From positions 1-43,912 of the forward strand of contig NZ_JAUXXP010000082.1 in assembly GCF_030684895.1 (NCBI RefSeq): a DNA stretch of 43,912 bases, in the 5' to 3' direction. The position numbers and the translations under genes are program-made. This DNA is from Pseudomonas sp. (GTDB lineage: Bacteria; Pseudomonadota; Gammaproteobacteria; Pseudomonadales; Pseudomonadaceae). Positions 24,350 to 35,905 of the stretch are shown here, piece by piece (within the stretch, counting starts at the first letter, position 1; every line of letters begins with the position of its first letter). The notes below the pieces were generated by a model. The model did no database searches, had not been told where the DNA came from, and was given only the letters and a program-made list of their open reading frames with translations.

Positions 24350-25504
24350 ATGATTATTTCCGCTTCCACCGACTACCGCGCCGCCGCCCAACGCCGGCTG
24401 CCGCCGTTTCTGTTCCACTACATCGATGGCGGCGCCTACGCTGAGCACACGCTCCAGCGCAACGTCGCCGATCTGGCGGATATCGCCCTGCGCCAGCGCG
24501 TGCTGCGCAACATGTCGGAACTGAGCCTGGAAACCCGCCTGTTCAATGAAACCCTGAGCATGCCGGTGGCCCTGGCCCCGGTCGGCCTGACCGGCATGTA
24601 CGCCCGTCGCGGTGAAGTGCAGGCCGCCAAGGCCGCAGCCGCCAAGGGCATTCCCTTTACCCTGTCCACCGTGTCGGTGTGCCCGATTGAAGAGGTCGCA
24701 CCGGCCATCGACCGGCCGATGTGGTTTCAGCTCTACGTGCTGAAAGATCGCGGCTTTATGAAAAACGCTCTGGAGCGGGCCAAGGCAGCCGGCGTCACCA
24801 CCCTGGTGTTCACCGTCGATATGCCGGTGCCCGGCGCCCGTTACCGCGATGCCCACTCCGGCATGAGCGGCCCGAATGCGCCCGTGCGGCGCATGCTGCA
24901 AGCCATGACCCACCCGCGCTGGGCCTGGGATGTCGGCTTGCTGGGTAAGCCCCATGATCTGGGCAATATCTCCGCTTACCGGGGCAACCCCACCGGCCTG
25001 GCCGACTATATCGGCTGGCTGGGCAACAACTTCGACCCCTCCATCAGCTGGAAGGATCTGGAATGGATTCGTGAATTCTGGGACGGCCCGATGGTCATCA
25101 AGGGCATCCTCGACCCACAGGATGCCAAGGATGCGGTGAGCTTCGGTGCCGACGGCATCGTCGTGTCCAACCACGGTGGCCGCCAGCTTGATGGCGTCAT
25201 GTCCAGCGCCCGCGCCCTGCCGGCGATTGCCGATGCGGTTAAAGGCGAGTTAGCGATTCTTGCCGACTCCGGCATTCGCACCGGCCTGGATGTGGTGCGC
25301 ATGATCGCCTTGGGTGCGGACACGGTGATGCTCGGCCGCGCGTTTATCTACGCCCTGGCCGCTGACGGCGAGGCTGGCGTGAGCAACCTGCTGGACTTGA
25401 TCGAGAAGGAAATGCGCGTGGCCATGGTGCTGACCGGGGCTAAATCGATCAGCGAGATCAATGCCGATTCTCTGGTGCGCGAACTGCACCACGCCGCGTC
25501 CTGA
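24350..25504 (+). CDS. lldD: L-lactate dehydrogenase (FMN, quinone-linked)
   Basis: A 384-residue FMN-dependent alpha-hydroxyacid dehydrogenase that oxidises L-lactate to pyruvate and passes electrons to the quinone pool at the inner membrane. The TIM-barrel motifs are intact: [34 protein letters not shown], the catalytic His H275 in [12 protein letters not shown], and the FMN-phosphate loop [24 protein letters not shown]. Length matches LldD. The ATG at 24350 ([18 protein letters not shown]) gives the usual start; GAGTGAAG lies upstream. It sits between lldP and dld. Confidence 0.96.
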   Translation: MIISASTDYRAAAQRRLPPFLFHYIDGGAYAEHTLQRNVADLADIALRQRVLRNMSELSLETRLFNETLSMPVALAPVGLTGMYARRGEVQAAKAAAAKGIPFTLSTVSVCPIEEVAPAIDRPMWFQLYVLKDRGFMKNALERAKAAGVTTLVFTVDMPVPGARYRDAHSGMSGPNAPVRRMLQAMTHPRWAWDVGLLGKPHDLGNISAYRGNPTGLADYIGWLGNNFDPSISWKDLEWIREFWDGPMVIKGILDPQDAKDAVSFGADGIVVSNHGGRQLDGVMSSARALPAIADAVKGELAILADSGIRTGLDVVRMIALGADTVMLGRAFIYALAADGEAGVSNLLDLIEKEMRVAMVLTGAKSISEINADSLVRELHHAAS

Positions 25505-25541
25505 CGCTGTACCTGACGCCGTACCGAACTATGGAGCCTGC

Positions 25542-28355
<2,814 letters not shown>

Positions 28356-28518
28356 CGCGTCATGACGCTCACAGAATCGAGAGTAAAAATAGGCTGCAGC
28401 CAGAGCCAGCTACAGGCGCAACTATCTAGCCGTCAGCCCATGCATTTCACACAGGCCAATGGCTAACAAGATGGATGCAGACCTGCTGTTCAAAAAGAGA
28501 GCGGCCAGCCATCTGGCT

Positions 28519-29061
28519 TCAGCGCAACAGCCAGCGAGACAGGGCACGTGTGGTCCAAGGCATCAACCAATAGACCATGCCCAGAGACACCAAGCCGGCA
28601 ACCATGACCTTGAACAACCAAGCCGGCAGGCTGAGCTCAGTACGTTCAAGAACAGCTGACATTATCCAGGGTATAAGGACGGTTAAGGGCAACACAACGA
28701 CCCAAGACAGTAGCCATTGCTTCCAGCGAGCAACCGTGACGCGCCCCTGCAACGGCTCAAACCAGAATTTTGAATCATCGTCGGCGCGGTAATAGTCCTG
28801 TCGCAACCATGGTAACGACTCACGCAGCAGGCCTTGGCGCACCTCAGACTTCAACCAGGCCAGGACGTGCTCCTTGCTGACGAAACGCAGAATGATCGCG
28901 TAGCGCAGTTGCTGCCCTACCGGTTTAACAATATCCGTGGCCAAGTAGCCGGGGAAATTTTGATGGGCCTCAATAGCCTTGCTCATCCATTGCTCATAAA
29001 GCGCCTGATGCCGCGGGTTAACCTCATGAACAATCACACTGACACCCGTTTCATTGCTCAT
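28519..29061 (-). CDS. ABM-domain protein with C-terminal membrane helices
   Basis: A 180-residue protein: an antibiotic-biosynthesis-monooxygenase (ABM) ferredoxin-like domain about residues 5-95 (VSVIVHEVNPRHQALYEQWMSKAIEAHQNFPGYLATDI, YAIILRFVSKEHVLAWLKSE), then two hydrophobic helices about 118-140 and 148-168. ABM domains include monooxygenases, haem-degrading enzymes and non-catalytic dimers; the membrane tail is a known variant with unknown role. Its ATG overlaps the stop of the upstream catalase-related gene (ATGA), so it ends the leftward redox operon. It may handle a reactive product at the membrane. Confidence 0.82.
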   Translation of the reverse strand: MSNETGVSVIVHEVNPRHQALYEQWMSKAIEAHQNFPGYLATDIVKPVGQQLRYAIILRFVSKEHVLAWLKSEVRQGLLRESLPWLRQDYYRADDDSKFWFEPLQGRVTVARWKQWLLSWVVVLPLTVLIPWIMSAVLERTELSLPAWLFKVMVAGLVSLGMVYWLMPWTTRALSRWLLR

Positions 29062-30095
29062 GGTTGTTGCCTGCGGTGGACTGCGCGCTGGTAGATTCGC
29101 GCGCGTGCTTGAATCATCGGGTCGTGGCTTGCCGAGATACCGTCGGGCAATCGCCCTGGGTTGAAATCAAGGCGTTGCTGGGCGGGTTGTTGCTCTGCAA
29201 TTGGCACCACAGCGTCGAGAGTGAGAATGCCCAGCTCCACCTCTTGATGGCTGCGTGACCAGGGAATCGAGCCATCGTCTACGGCATCTCCAGGCGCGGC
29301 CAACTGTACGACCAGGCGCAACTTCACTGGCCCTCTGGCAAGGCGTGTGCCGATTTCGTCCTGCAAATAATCTGCAGGCATTGCTGCGGCTTGCTGCTCA
29401 GCTAGTACGGCCTCTGCCACTGGCGGCTCAATGCGATAACGGCCGATACGCTGCTCGCCCTTCGCATTGCTGAACACCAGAGAATTGACACCAAAGTACT
29501 CCACAGCGGCATAGCTGTTGGGTGCCTGCTTGGGTGCTTCAAGAAAATGCTGTGCCCTTGGGTGTGTGGCCAGAAATGCTTGCAGCGGCAGAGGATCAGG
29601 CGGTGTAGCGACATTCGCGGCAATGCCTTGCAAAAAGCTGAGAAAGTCTTCGGGCGTGGCAACCGGAAAGCCATCGAAGGAGTGCGTCACAATATCCGTG
29701 AACTCGCCGCTCGGTAGCGAGAAACGCACAGCCAAACCATGCGGGCTGGCCATCGGGTCAGCGTCTGCGGTACCTGGTAAACCACTGAAGTTGGAGAACC
29801 GCAGTTGAACCGGAACTGCTTGTCCATGGAAATGGGGCGCTCGACTTAACGCCGCCGCCTCTTGCGTGGCAGTAAACATTCCACGCAACAACACGCCCTT
29901 AGCATGCGTAATGCGAAAGCCAGGATGATTGCCAAAGGTTGCATAGAGTGCATCAAGCAATGCGTCATAAAGACTGTCTTGCTGTTGGGTCAGGTTGTTC
30001 ATAGTAGAAAAATTATCTTCGTTTGCGGCGATGGCAAAGGGCGCTACCAGCGCCCCTGCCAATGCTGCGCCGGTCAAAAATAGAGGTAGTCGCAT
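29058..30095 (-). CDS. exported catalase-related peroxidase (SrpA family)
   Basis: A 345-residue protein with an N-terminal signal peptide (cleavage near AIAANED) and a small catalase-like haem domain. Family traits: the distal-side His in RITHAKGVLLRGMF, then PHFHGQAVPVQLRFSNFSGLPGTADADPMASPHGLAVRF, and EYFGVNSLVFSNAKGEQRIGRYRIEP. The usual proximal Tyr region is less clear by eye. SrpA-type proteins are periplasmic and reduce peroxides with organic donors. Here it could remove H2O2 made by the GMC oxidoreductase of the same operon. ATG 30095 was chosen over an in-frame TTG at 30104, which lies across the stop of the preceding gene. Confidence 0.88.
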   Translation of the reverse strand: MRLPLFLTGAALAGALVAPFAIAANEDNFSTMNNLTQQQDSLYDALLDALYATFGNHPGFRITHAKGVLLRGMFTATQEAAALSRAPHFHGQAVPVQLRFSNFSGLPGTADADPMASPHGLAVRFSLPSGEFTDIVTHSFDGFPVATPEDFLSFLQGIAANVATPPDPLPLQAFLATHPRAQHFLEAPKQAPNSYAAVEYFGVNSLVFSNAKGEQRIGRYRIEPPVAEAVLAEQQAAAMPADYLQDEIGTRLARGPVKLRLVVQLAAPGDAVDDGSIPWSRSHQEVELGILTLDAVVPIAEQQPAQQRLDFNPGRLPDGISASHDPMIQARARIYQRAVHRRQQP

Positions 30096-30100
30096 TGGGT

Positions 30101-31210
30101 TCAACTCAGGCTTGCCAGGGTCGGATAGTCGGTATACCCGCGGGCATCACCGCCGTAGAAGGTATTGCCATCCGGCTGCGCCAGCTCAGCGTTACAAACA
30201 AAACGCTGCGGCAGATCCGGGTTGGCAATAAAGGGTTTGCCGAACGCGACGGCATCGGCCAAGCCCTGCACGAGGATGTCCTGAGCGCTTGTTTGCTGAT
30301 AGCCGCCACAAACAAAGATCGCACCACTGAATAGCTCGCGCAGTTGGGCACGAAAGCCCACGGGATACTGCACGCCAGGCCACTCAGACAAATGCAGATA
30401 GGCAATGCGCCGCGTACTGAGGGCCGCGGCCAAGTACAACGTAATCTCTTGGGCTTCGACGCTGAAGTCCATATCGTTGACGCTTGGCGGACACCACGGC
30501 GAGAGACGAATACCCACGCGCTCTGCACCAACGGCTGCCGCAACGGCATCGACCACTTCCAGGACAAATCGGGCTCGGTTTTCCAGTGAACCGCCGTAGC
30601 GGTCAGTGCGTTGATTGGTCGTTACCGAGAGAAACTGCTCAAGCAAGAAACCGTTCGCCCCCTGTAGCTCAACCAAATCAAAACCGGCCTCACGAGCCCA
30701 CAGTGCGGCCTGGACAAACTCCTGCATTACAGCGGCAATGCCCTCTTCACTCAACGCCTGCGGCGTATCGCAATCGACCATGGCGGGTAAGCCTTGCGCA
30801 TCAAACGCGAAGGTTTTGGCCTTTGCACGGATGGCTGAAGGGGCCACGGGTAACTGGCCCTGGGGCAATACCGAGTGATGCGAAATACGCCCGACATGCC
30901 ACAACTGAGCAGCGATCAGACCGCCGTTGCCATGCACCTCATCGACCACCTGCTTCCAGCCCAGTTGTTGAGCTTCGGTATAAATGCCCGGGGTATAGGC
31001 ATAGCCCTTGGCTGCAGGCGAAATAGGCATCCCTTCGCTGATCAGCAGTCCGGCACTGGCACGTTGTCCGTAGTAGTGGGCGTTCAGCGCAGTGGGAACA
31101 TCACCGGGCTGAGCGGAACGTGAGCGGGTCATAGGGGCCATCAGCACGCGGTTAGCCAAGGTCAGAGGGCCAACATTCAAAGGGTCCAGCAAGGTTTTCG
31201 TACGATTCAT
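30101..31210 (-). CDS. Old Yellow Enzyme-family flavin oxidoreductase with altered active site
   Basis: A 369-residue FMN-dependent ene-reductase-like TIM barrel: ANRVLMAPMTRSRS, YYGQRASAGLLISEG, AQLWHVGRISH, RYGGSLENRARFVLEVVDAV, and FGKPFIANPDLPQRF. Classical OYEs bind the substrate carbonyl with His/Asn and protonate with Tyr in an H-x-x-N-G-Y motif. Here the same position reads QGANGF (minus strand near 30660-30690), so His is Gln and Tyr is Phe, while Asn is kept. It may reduce a different kind of substrate, use another proton donor, or work as an oxidase/dehydrogenase. It lies between the aldehyde dehydrogenase and catalase-related genes, with only 5 bp to the latter. Confidence 0.9.
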   Translation of the reverse strand: MNRTKTLLDPLNVGPLTLANRVLMAPMTRSRSAQPGDVPTALNAHYYGQRASAGLLISEGMPISPAAKGYAYTPGIYTEAQQLGWKQVVDEVHGNGGLIAAQLWHVGRISHHSVLPQGQLPVAPSAIRAKAKTFAFDAQGLPAMVDCDTPQALSEEGIAAVMQEFVQAALWAREAGFDLVELQGANGFLLEQFLSVTTNQRTDRYGGSLENRARFVLEVVDAVAAAVGAERVGIRLSPWCPPSVNDMDFSVEAQEITLYLAAALSTRRIAYLHLSEWPGVQYPVGFRAQLRELFSGAIFVCGGYQQTSAQDILVQGLADAVAFGKPFIANPDLPQRFVCNAELAQPDGNTFYGGDARGYTDYPTLASLS

Positions 31211-31267
31211 AAAATAGTGCTCATGCAGCCGCCTACGCAGCGCCGTGCGTAGGCGAGCCAGTAGGAT

Positions 31268-32725
31268 TTAGTGGTGGCGTAAGCCGGGATTGAGAGCGAT
31301 GTGTTTGTATTCAACGAAATCATCCATCGCCGCCACACCGTTCAAACGGCCCTGGCCGGACTGCTTGAACCCACCTTCCTCGAACTCGTCGTAGACCACT
31401 GCCCAGTCATTGACCCAGACGGTGCCGGCCTCCAGCTCGCGAGCAACCCGTAATGAGCGATCGATATCGCGAGTCCATACACTCGCGGCCAAACCAAACT
31501 CGCTGTTGTTGGCCAGAGCAATCGCCTCTGCTTCGCTATCAAACACCTGCAGCGTCAGCACCGGACCGAACGTCTCACGCTGAACAATTGGCATCTCGGG
31601 ATCAGTTACCCGCAGCAGTGTTGGCCGGTAGAAAGCGCCGCCGACCAAAGCCCCTTCGGTGACCGGGCCACCGCGCACGATGACCTCAGCACCGCCAGCG
31701 ATGGCTTCTTCCACCACTTGGTTAACCCGCTGAACGTTGAGTTTATCGATCAAAGGCCCCATCTCGCTGCTTGGATCGGCAGCGGGCCCCACGCGCACGG
31801 CTTGCAGCCTCGCGGCCAAACGCTCGATCAACGCGGGGGCAATATCGCGCTGCACCAACAGCCGCGAACCCGTCATACAGAACTGTCCAGCGAATACGGT
31901 CAGGGCTTTTTCAAGCGTTGGCACTGTTGCATCAAGGTCGGCATCGTTAAACACCAGCATGGGGGTTTTCCCGCCCAACTCCAGACCAAAACGCTTCAGC
32001 GACTGCGCGCCGACGGCGGAGATTGCGCGGCCCGTTGTGGTGCTGCCGGTAAAACTGATCACCGGAACCTTGGGCGACTCCACCAGATGGATGGAACCAG
32101 CGGCGCCATGCTCACTAAACAAGTTGATGACACCACGCGGCAGTGACACGGACTCGCTCATGATCCGCGCTACCAACGCGTTGGTTTGAGCTGTTTGCCC
32201 AGGCATTTTGATGACTGTGGTACAGCCCGCCGCCAGTGCTGGAGCCAGGGAGCGAATCATCAGTACGACCGGCGAGTTCCACGGCACGATAATGCCCGCG
32301 ACACCAACCGCTTGACGAATTACCAGGGAAATTTTGCCGGGCTTAGGCTCTGCCGCTCGACCGTACTCAGCACGAGCCTGGGCGGCGTAGTAGCGCAACT
32401 TGGAGGGCACCATAGTGACCTCAAACGCGGCTTCGGGTTTGATCTTGCCGTTTTCCAGGGCCAGCATGGCAATCAGCTCGTCGGCATTGCGCTCAAACGC
32501 ATCGGCCAACTCCAGCAGTACCTTGGCGCGCAAGTTGCGATCATCTTTCCAGGGTGTTTCGGCGAACGAGCGCTTAGCCGCTTCAATCCCCTGCTGCGCT
32601 TCATGCAAACCACCTTCGGCGTATTGACCAATGCACTCATAGGTCGCCGGGTCGATGGAATCTTTATAAACACCGGAGTCCAGCCACAGGCCATCGATCC
32701 AGTTCAAAACCGGGGAGTTATTCAT
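31268..32725 (-). CDS. NAD(P)-dependent aldehyde dehydrogenase
   Basis: A 485-residue ALDH-superfamily enzyme, full length. Catalytic residues are in place: Asn in VPWNSPV, Glu in LELGGKTPMLVF and the nucleophile Cys in AGQFCMTGSR, with cofactor loop FTGSTTTGRAI. It oxidises an aldehyde to the acid, presumably the aldehyde made by the GMC enzyme encoded 19 bp upstream. The start at 32725 (MNNSPVLNWIDGLWLDSG) has AGGAA nine bases before it and gives the usual short N-terminus; the longer in-frame extension would run back into the GMC gene. The 57-bp gap to the OYE gene is compatible with one transcript. Confidence 0.93.
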   Translation of the reverse strand: MNNSPVLNWIDGLWLDSGVYKDSIDPATYECIGQYAEGGLHEAQQGIEAAKRSFAETPWKDDRNLRAKVLLELADAFERNADELIAMLALENGKIKPEAAFEVTMVPSKLRYYAAQARAEYGRAAEPKPGKISLVIRQAVGVAGIIVPWNSPVVLMIRSLAPALAAGCTTVIKMPGQTAQTNALVARIMSESVSLPRGVINLFSEHGAAGSIHLVESPKVPVISFTGSTTTGRAISAVGAQSLKRFGLELGGKTPMLVFNDADLDATVPTLEKALTVFAGQFCMTGSRLLVQRDIAPALIERLAARLQAVRVGPAADPSSEMGPLIDKLNVQRVNQVVEEAIAGGAEVIVRGGPVTEGALVGGAFYRPTLLRVTDPEMPIVQRETFGPVLTLQVFDSEAEAIALANNSEFGLAASVWTRDIDRSLRVARELEAGTVWVNDWAVVYDEFEEGGFKQSGQGRLNGVAAMDDFVEYKHIALNPGLRHH

Positions 32726-32744
32726 AGAGCTAATTCCTAGATTA

Positions 32745-34382
32745 TTAAGCGTAGAGGCTGGCAACTTTCTCAGCCGCAGCAATCACAGTGATGTTGGTTG
32801 CCACGGAGGGCACATCGGGGAAGATCGAGGCGTCGGCTACACGTAGCCCCTGCACACCCATCACCCGCGCTTCAAGGTCAACCACGGCGTGGGCATCACC
32901 GGGTCGGCCCATGGGCGCTGTCGAGGTTGGGTGGTGGTAGGTATCAAGACTGGCTTTGACACTGGCAAGCAACGCCTCGTCGGTGTCATTGCCCGGGCCT
33001 GGATTGAGTTCGGAATGAATCAGCGTGCTCAACGGCGCTGTTGTGCCGATTTTGCGAGCCAGACGGATGCCATCAAGCAGACGCTGACGATCCTTGGGCT
33101 CGGCGAGAAAGTTTAGGTCAATGCGCGGTGCAACAAACGGATCGCGACTGGCCAAGGTCACCTTGCCACGCGACAGCGGCCGAGTCAGCGCGACCGCGAG
33201 CACAAAGCCAACCTGCGTCGGACTTTGCTCATGGGGAAACAAATGGGTCGCAGTGATGTGCAGATCCAGATCGCCGTTTTCGGCTGTGCTGCTATGGGTC
33301 CACAGCTTGGCGCCAATGGCGGGCGACTGACCGCCAATTAGCTCAGGGTTGGCCGCGTAAGCATTGTAGTAAAACGGATGATCCATCAGGTTTTGCCCAA
33401 CGGGCAGTTCAGCAACCAGTGGAATCTGTAAGGCGCGCAAGTCCTCACGCAGGCCTATGCCGGAGCGCAACAGGATCGCTGCAGAGCCGTAGCTACCCGC
33501 CGAGAGAATGACTTCACCGGCCAAGAGTTTTTCACCATCGGCCAGTTGCACACCGATCGCACGCTTACCATCAAAAAGCACTTTGTCGACAAGACTGTCG
33601 GCGCGGATCAGCAGATTAGCGCGACTGCGTACTTCATCAGTGAGGTAGGCCATGCCGGTGTTGACCCGTACACCTTTGACGATGTTCATCGGATACGGCC
33701 CTACACCATCGGCATCCGCACCATCAAAATCGCCAACTGTCGTGTAGCCATTCGCCACTGTCGCGCTGATAAAGGCCCTCTGCATCGGCGTGACGTCGGC
33801 ATCACTAAGTTGATGAACTGGAAGAGGGCCATCATGGCCGTGCAAGCGACTAGCACCCGCACTATGGGTTTCTAGTTTCTTGAAAAATGGTAACAGCTCC
33901 TCATAGCTCCAGCCTGGTAACCCCCAGCGCTCGAAATCAGTAGGCCGCGCACGAATTGCCACGGCACCATTGATCGCCGAACTACCGCCCAACACCTTGC
34001 CGCGCAGAGCGCCGATGGGATGATTGATGTAACCCGGCTGAGTCTTGTAGCCCCACTCAAACTCAGGATTGCCATTAGCGCCGACCACATCGCTGCTCGC
34101 AACAAGCGCAGGGTAACTTCCAGGGCTATAGCTATGCCCAGCCTCCAGCAGTAGCACCCGACGGTCAGTGTTTTCGCTCAAACGCCGAGCCAGCACCGCG
34201 CCAGCGGAACCACCACCGACGACAATTACATCGAATTCGCCAGGCTGCCCGTCGCCCTTACCGGCCTTGCCAGCAGGCTCCACTGCACGCGCTAAACCAC
34301 TGCCCACTGCGAGGGTAGCTGCCGCCATGACGCCACCAGCCAACACAGCACGGCGAGCGGGGTTGTGTAAGGAATCTGTCAT
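32745..34382 (-). CDS. GMC-family FAD oxidoreductase (alcohol dehydrogenase/oxidase), exported
   Basis: A 545-residue glucose-methanol-choline oxidoreductase with a Tat-like N-terminus (NPARRAVLAGG, residues 8-17, then a hydrophobic stretch). FAD motif VIVVGGGSAGAVLARRL at about 53-69; GMC signatures GGSSAINGAVAIR and ILSAGSYGSAAILLRSGIG; C-terminal catalytic His region YHHPTSTAPMG and the ATNITVIAAAEKVA segment. It would oxidise an alcohol to an aldehyde, passing electrons to a cofactor or O2. It is the first gene of the leftward operon, whose later genes could oxidise the aldehyde, reduce a double bond and remove peroxide. The substrate is unknown; polyethylene-glycol, terpenoid and choline dehydrogenases are relatives. 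Confidence 0.9.
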   Translation of the reverse strand: MTDSLHNPARRAVLAGGVMAAATLAVGSGLARAVEPAGKAGKGDGQPGEFDVIVVGGGSAGAVLARRLSENTDRRVLLLEAGHSYSPGSYPALVASSDVVGANGNPEFEWGYKTQPGYINHPIGALRGKVLGGSSAINGAVAIRARPTDFERWGLPGWSYEELLPFFKKLETHSAGASRLHGHDGPLPVHQLSDADVTPMQRAFISATVANGYTTVGDFDGADADGVGPYPMNIVKGVRVNTGMAYLTDEVRSRANLLIRADSLVDKVLFDGKRAIGVQLADGEKLLAGEVILSAGSYGSAAILLRSGIGLREDLRALQIPLVAELPVGQNLMDHPFYYNAYAANPELIGGQSPAIGAKLWTHSSTAENGDLDLHITATHLFPHEQSPTQVGFVLAVALTRPLSRGKVTLASRDPFVAPRIDLNFLAEPKDRQRLLDGIRLARKIGTTAPLSTLIHSELNPGPGNDTDEALLASVKASLDTYHHPTSTAPMGRPGDAHAVVDLEARVMGVQGLRVADASIFPDVPSVATNITVIAAAEKVASLYA

Positions 34383-34469
34383 CCGTCTTCTTCCATTTCT
34401 TCCTGTCAGGCGCAGGTAATGCGCCTGTTGGAAAAAAGGATAAGTCAGGGTTCAAACCCCCATAAGCCA

Positions 34470-34500
34470 GAGAAAAACGAATCGATGTTTCGTTTTTCTC
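34470..34500 (-). terminator. 12-bp inverted repeat between LysR and GMC genes (terminator or operator)
   Basis: GAGAAAAACGAA (34470-34481) and TTCGTTTTTCTC (34489-34500) are perfectly complementary around a 7-nt loop. It starts eight bases past the LysR stop codon and about 90 bp before the GMC start, so it could end the regulator transcript or be a binding site for it. Confidence 0.5.
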
Positions 34501-34507
34501 GAACGAC

Positions 34508-35437
34508 TCAAGACGGTGGCTGCAAATGGGCGCTCAGCATCTGATCCCAAATCGCCGGATTGCCGATCTGCTCACTGAGGAAGTTACTGAGCGCACGAAG
34601 CTTGGGCGAGGTTCGCTGTGACTGACGATAGACCACAGAAATATTGCCACCACGGGGCGCATACGGCTCCAGCACCTCTCGCAGCTCACCGTCCACAATG
34701 GCCTGCGCGGCCAGGAACGTAGGCAGTATCGCGAGCCCAAGACCCGCCTTGGCCGCTTCCATCAGTTGGTGGCCACAATTGGTACGCATGCGGCAGCGCA
34801 CACGGAATGACTCCAATGTGTTGTTCACCGGTAGCGTCCACATGCCATGAGGTTCGCGATTCACGTAGAGCATGGCGAAATGCTGAGCCAGGTCTTGCGG
34901 GATCTGCGGTGTGCCATGAGCACTCAGATAATCCGGGCTGGCACAGATGATATGGCGGTTGGGGGTAATGGTTTTAGCCACTAGCGAAGAGTCCGGCAAC
35001 TCACCAATGCGCACCGCCGCATCAAACCCTTCCTCGTGCAAGTTGACGCGCCGATCATCGAACTCAACGTCCAAATCCAACTCTGGATACTGCCTGGCGA
35101 AAGACGACAGAATCGGCGTCAGATAGCGCATACCAAAAGCCATCGGCACGGCAACACGCAGACTCCCGCGAACAGTCGACAGAGAGGTCAAAACGGCGTT
35201 TTCGGCATCTTCAACATCAGCAAGAATGCTGATGCAATGACGGTAAAAAACCTCGCCGGACTCAGTCAGGCGAGTCTGCCGACCACGCTCGAGCAAGATA
35301 CTCCCCAGGCGTTTTTCGAGTTGCTGAATCCGCTGGCAGACCATTGACTTGGCCGTACCCAAACGGCGAGCGGCTTCAGAAATGCTACCGGTGTCCGCCA
35401 CGGTAACGAAAGAATGCATCTCAGACAGTTTGTTCAA
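34508..35437 (-). CDS. LysR-family transcriptional regulator
   Basis: A 309-residue regulator: HTH about residues 3-62 (MHSFVTVADTGSISEAARRLGTAKSMVCQRIQQLEKRLGS) and a periplasmic-binding-type effector domain about 90-295. It belongs to the large CrgA/DsdC-like group in which the HTH contains SMVCQRIQQLE. It is upstream of, and in the same direction as, the GMC-ALDH-OYE operon with a 125-bp gap, so it probably regulates that operon, most likely as an activator responding to the operon's substrate. The first ATG (35437) is consistent with family starts (MNKLSEMHSFV). The 195 bp upstream hold no gene. Confidence 0.92.
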   Translation of the reverse strand: MNKLSEMHSFVTVADTGSISEAARRLGTAKSMVCQRIQQLEKRLGSILLERGRQTRLTESGEVFYRHCISILADVEDAENAVLTSLSTVRGSLRVAVPMAFGMRYLTPILSSFARQYPELDLDVEFDDRRVNLHEEGFDAAVRIGELPDSSLVAKTITPNRHIICASPDYLSAHGTPQIPQDLAQHFAMLYVNREPHGMWTLPVNNTLESFRVRCRMRTNCGHQLMEAAKAGLGLAILPTFLAAQAIVDGELREVLEPYAPRGGNISVVYRQSQRTSPKLRALSNFLSEQIGNPAIWDQMLSAHLQPPS

Positions 35438-35632
35438 GTTCTAAATCCATGTGGAGTAATGTGCATGTCTTCCAAACTGACATGCACGCATGAAAAATTT
35501 ATGTTCACTGACAGTGGTGGTGATTAGGTCAGAAGGCTTTTCAGCTTTCATGCCCCCATAAATGCGGCGTCAGCGTGGGTATGCTAGCGCCTTCTATACT
35601 GAAAGCCCTACCCACACCGCTGGAGCCACGCC

Positions 35633-35878
35633 ATGCGCCGTCTTGCCACTTTTCTTGCAACCGCACTCCTCAGCACCTCGCTCTGGGCCATGCACTGCCC
35701 AGCGGATATGGCCAAGATCGATGAGTTGCTGAAAACCGACCCACCACGCGATGCCACAGTACTCGCGCAAGTGCAGCAGCTGCGCGCCGAAGGCGAAGCC
35801 CTGCACAAGGCCGGTAATCATGGCGAATCGGTCAAGGTTCTGGGTGAGGCGCTGCAACTGCTCGAAGCCAGCGAATAG
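35633..35878 (+). CDS. small exported protein of unknown function
   Basis: An 81-residue protein with a signal peptide (cleavage near LWA-MHCPADM) and a helical mature part: MHCPADMAKIDELLKTDPP, LAQVQQLRAEGEALHKAGNHGESVKVLGEALQLLEAS. It has a single Cys after the signal peptide and a repeated acidic/alanine helix pattern. I recognise a widespread small proteobacterial family of this shape, probably periplasmic, with no known function. It is convergent with the hybrid kinase gene 27 bp away. Confidence 0.75.
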   Translation: MRRLATFLATALLSTSLWAMHCPADMAKIDELLKTDPPRDATVLAQVQQLRAEGEALHKAGNHGESVKVLGEALQLLEASE

Positions 35879-35905
35879 CCCGAACAGCGGCAGGGAAGGT
35901 GCGGG

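Noticed and set aside
28357..28368. GCGTCATGACGC palindrome just after dld
   Set aside because: No loop and no U-tract, so it is not a terminator; no neighbouring promoter suggests an operator.
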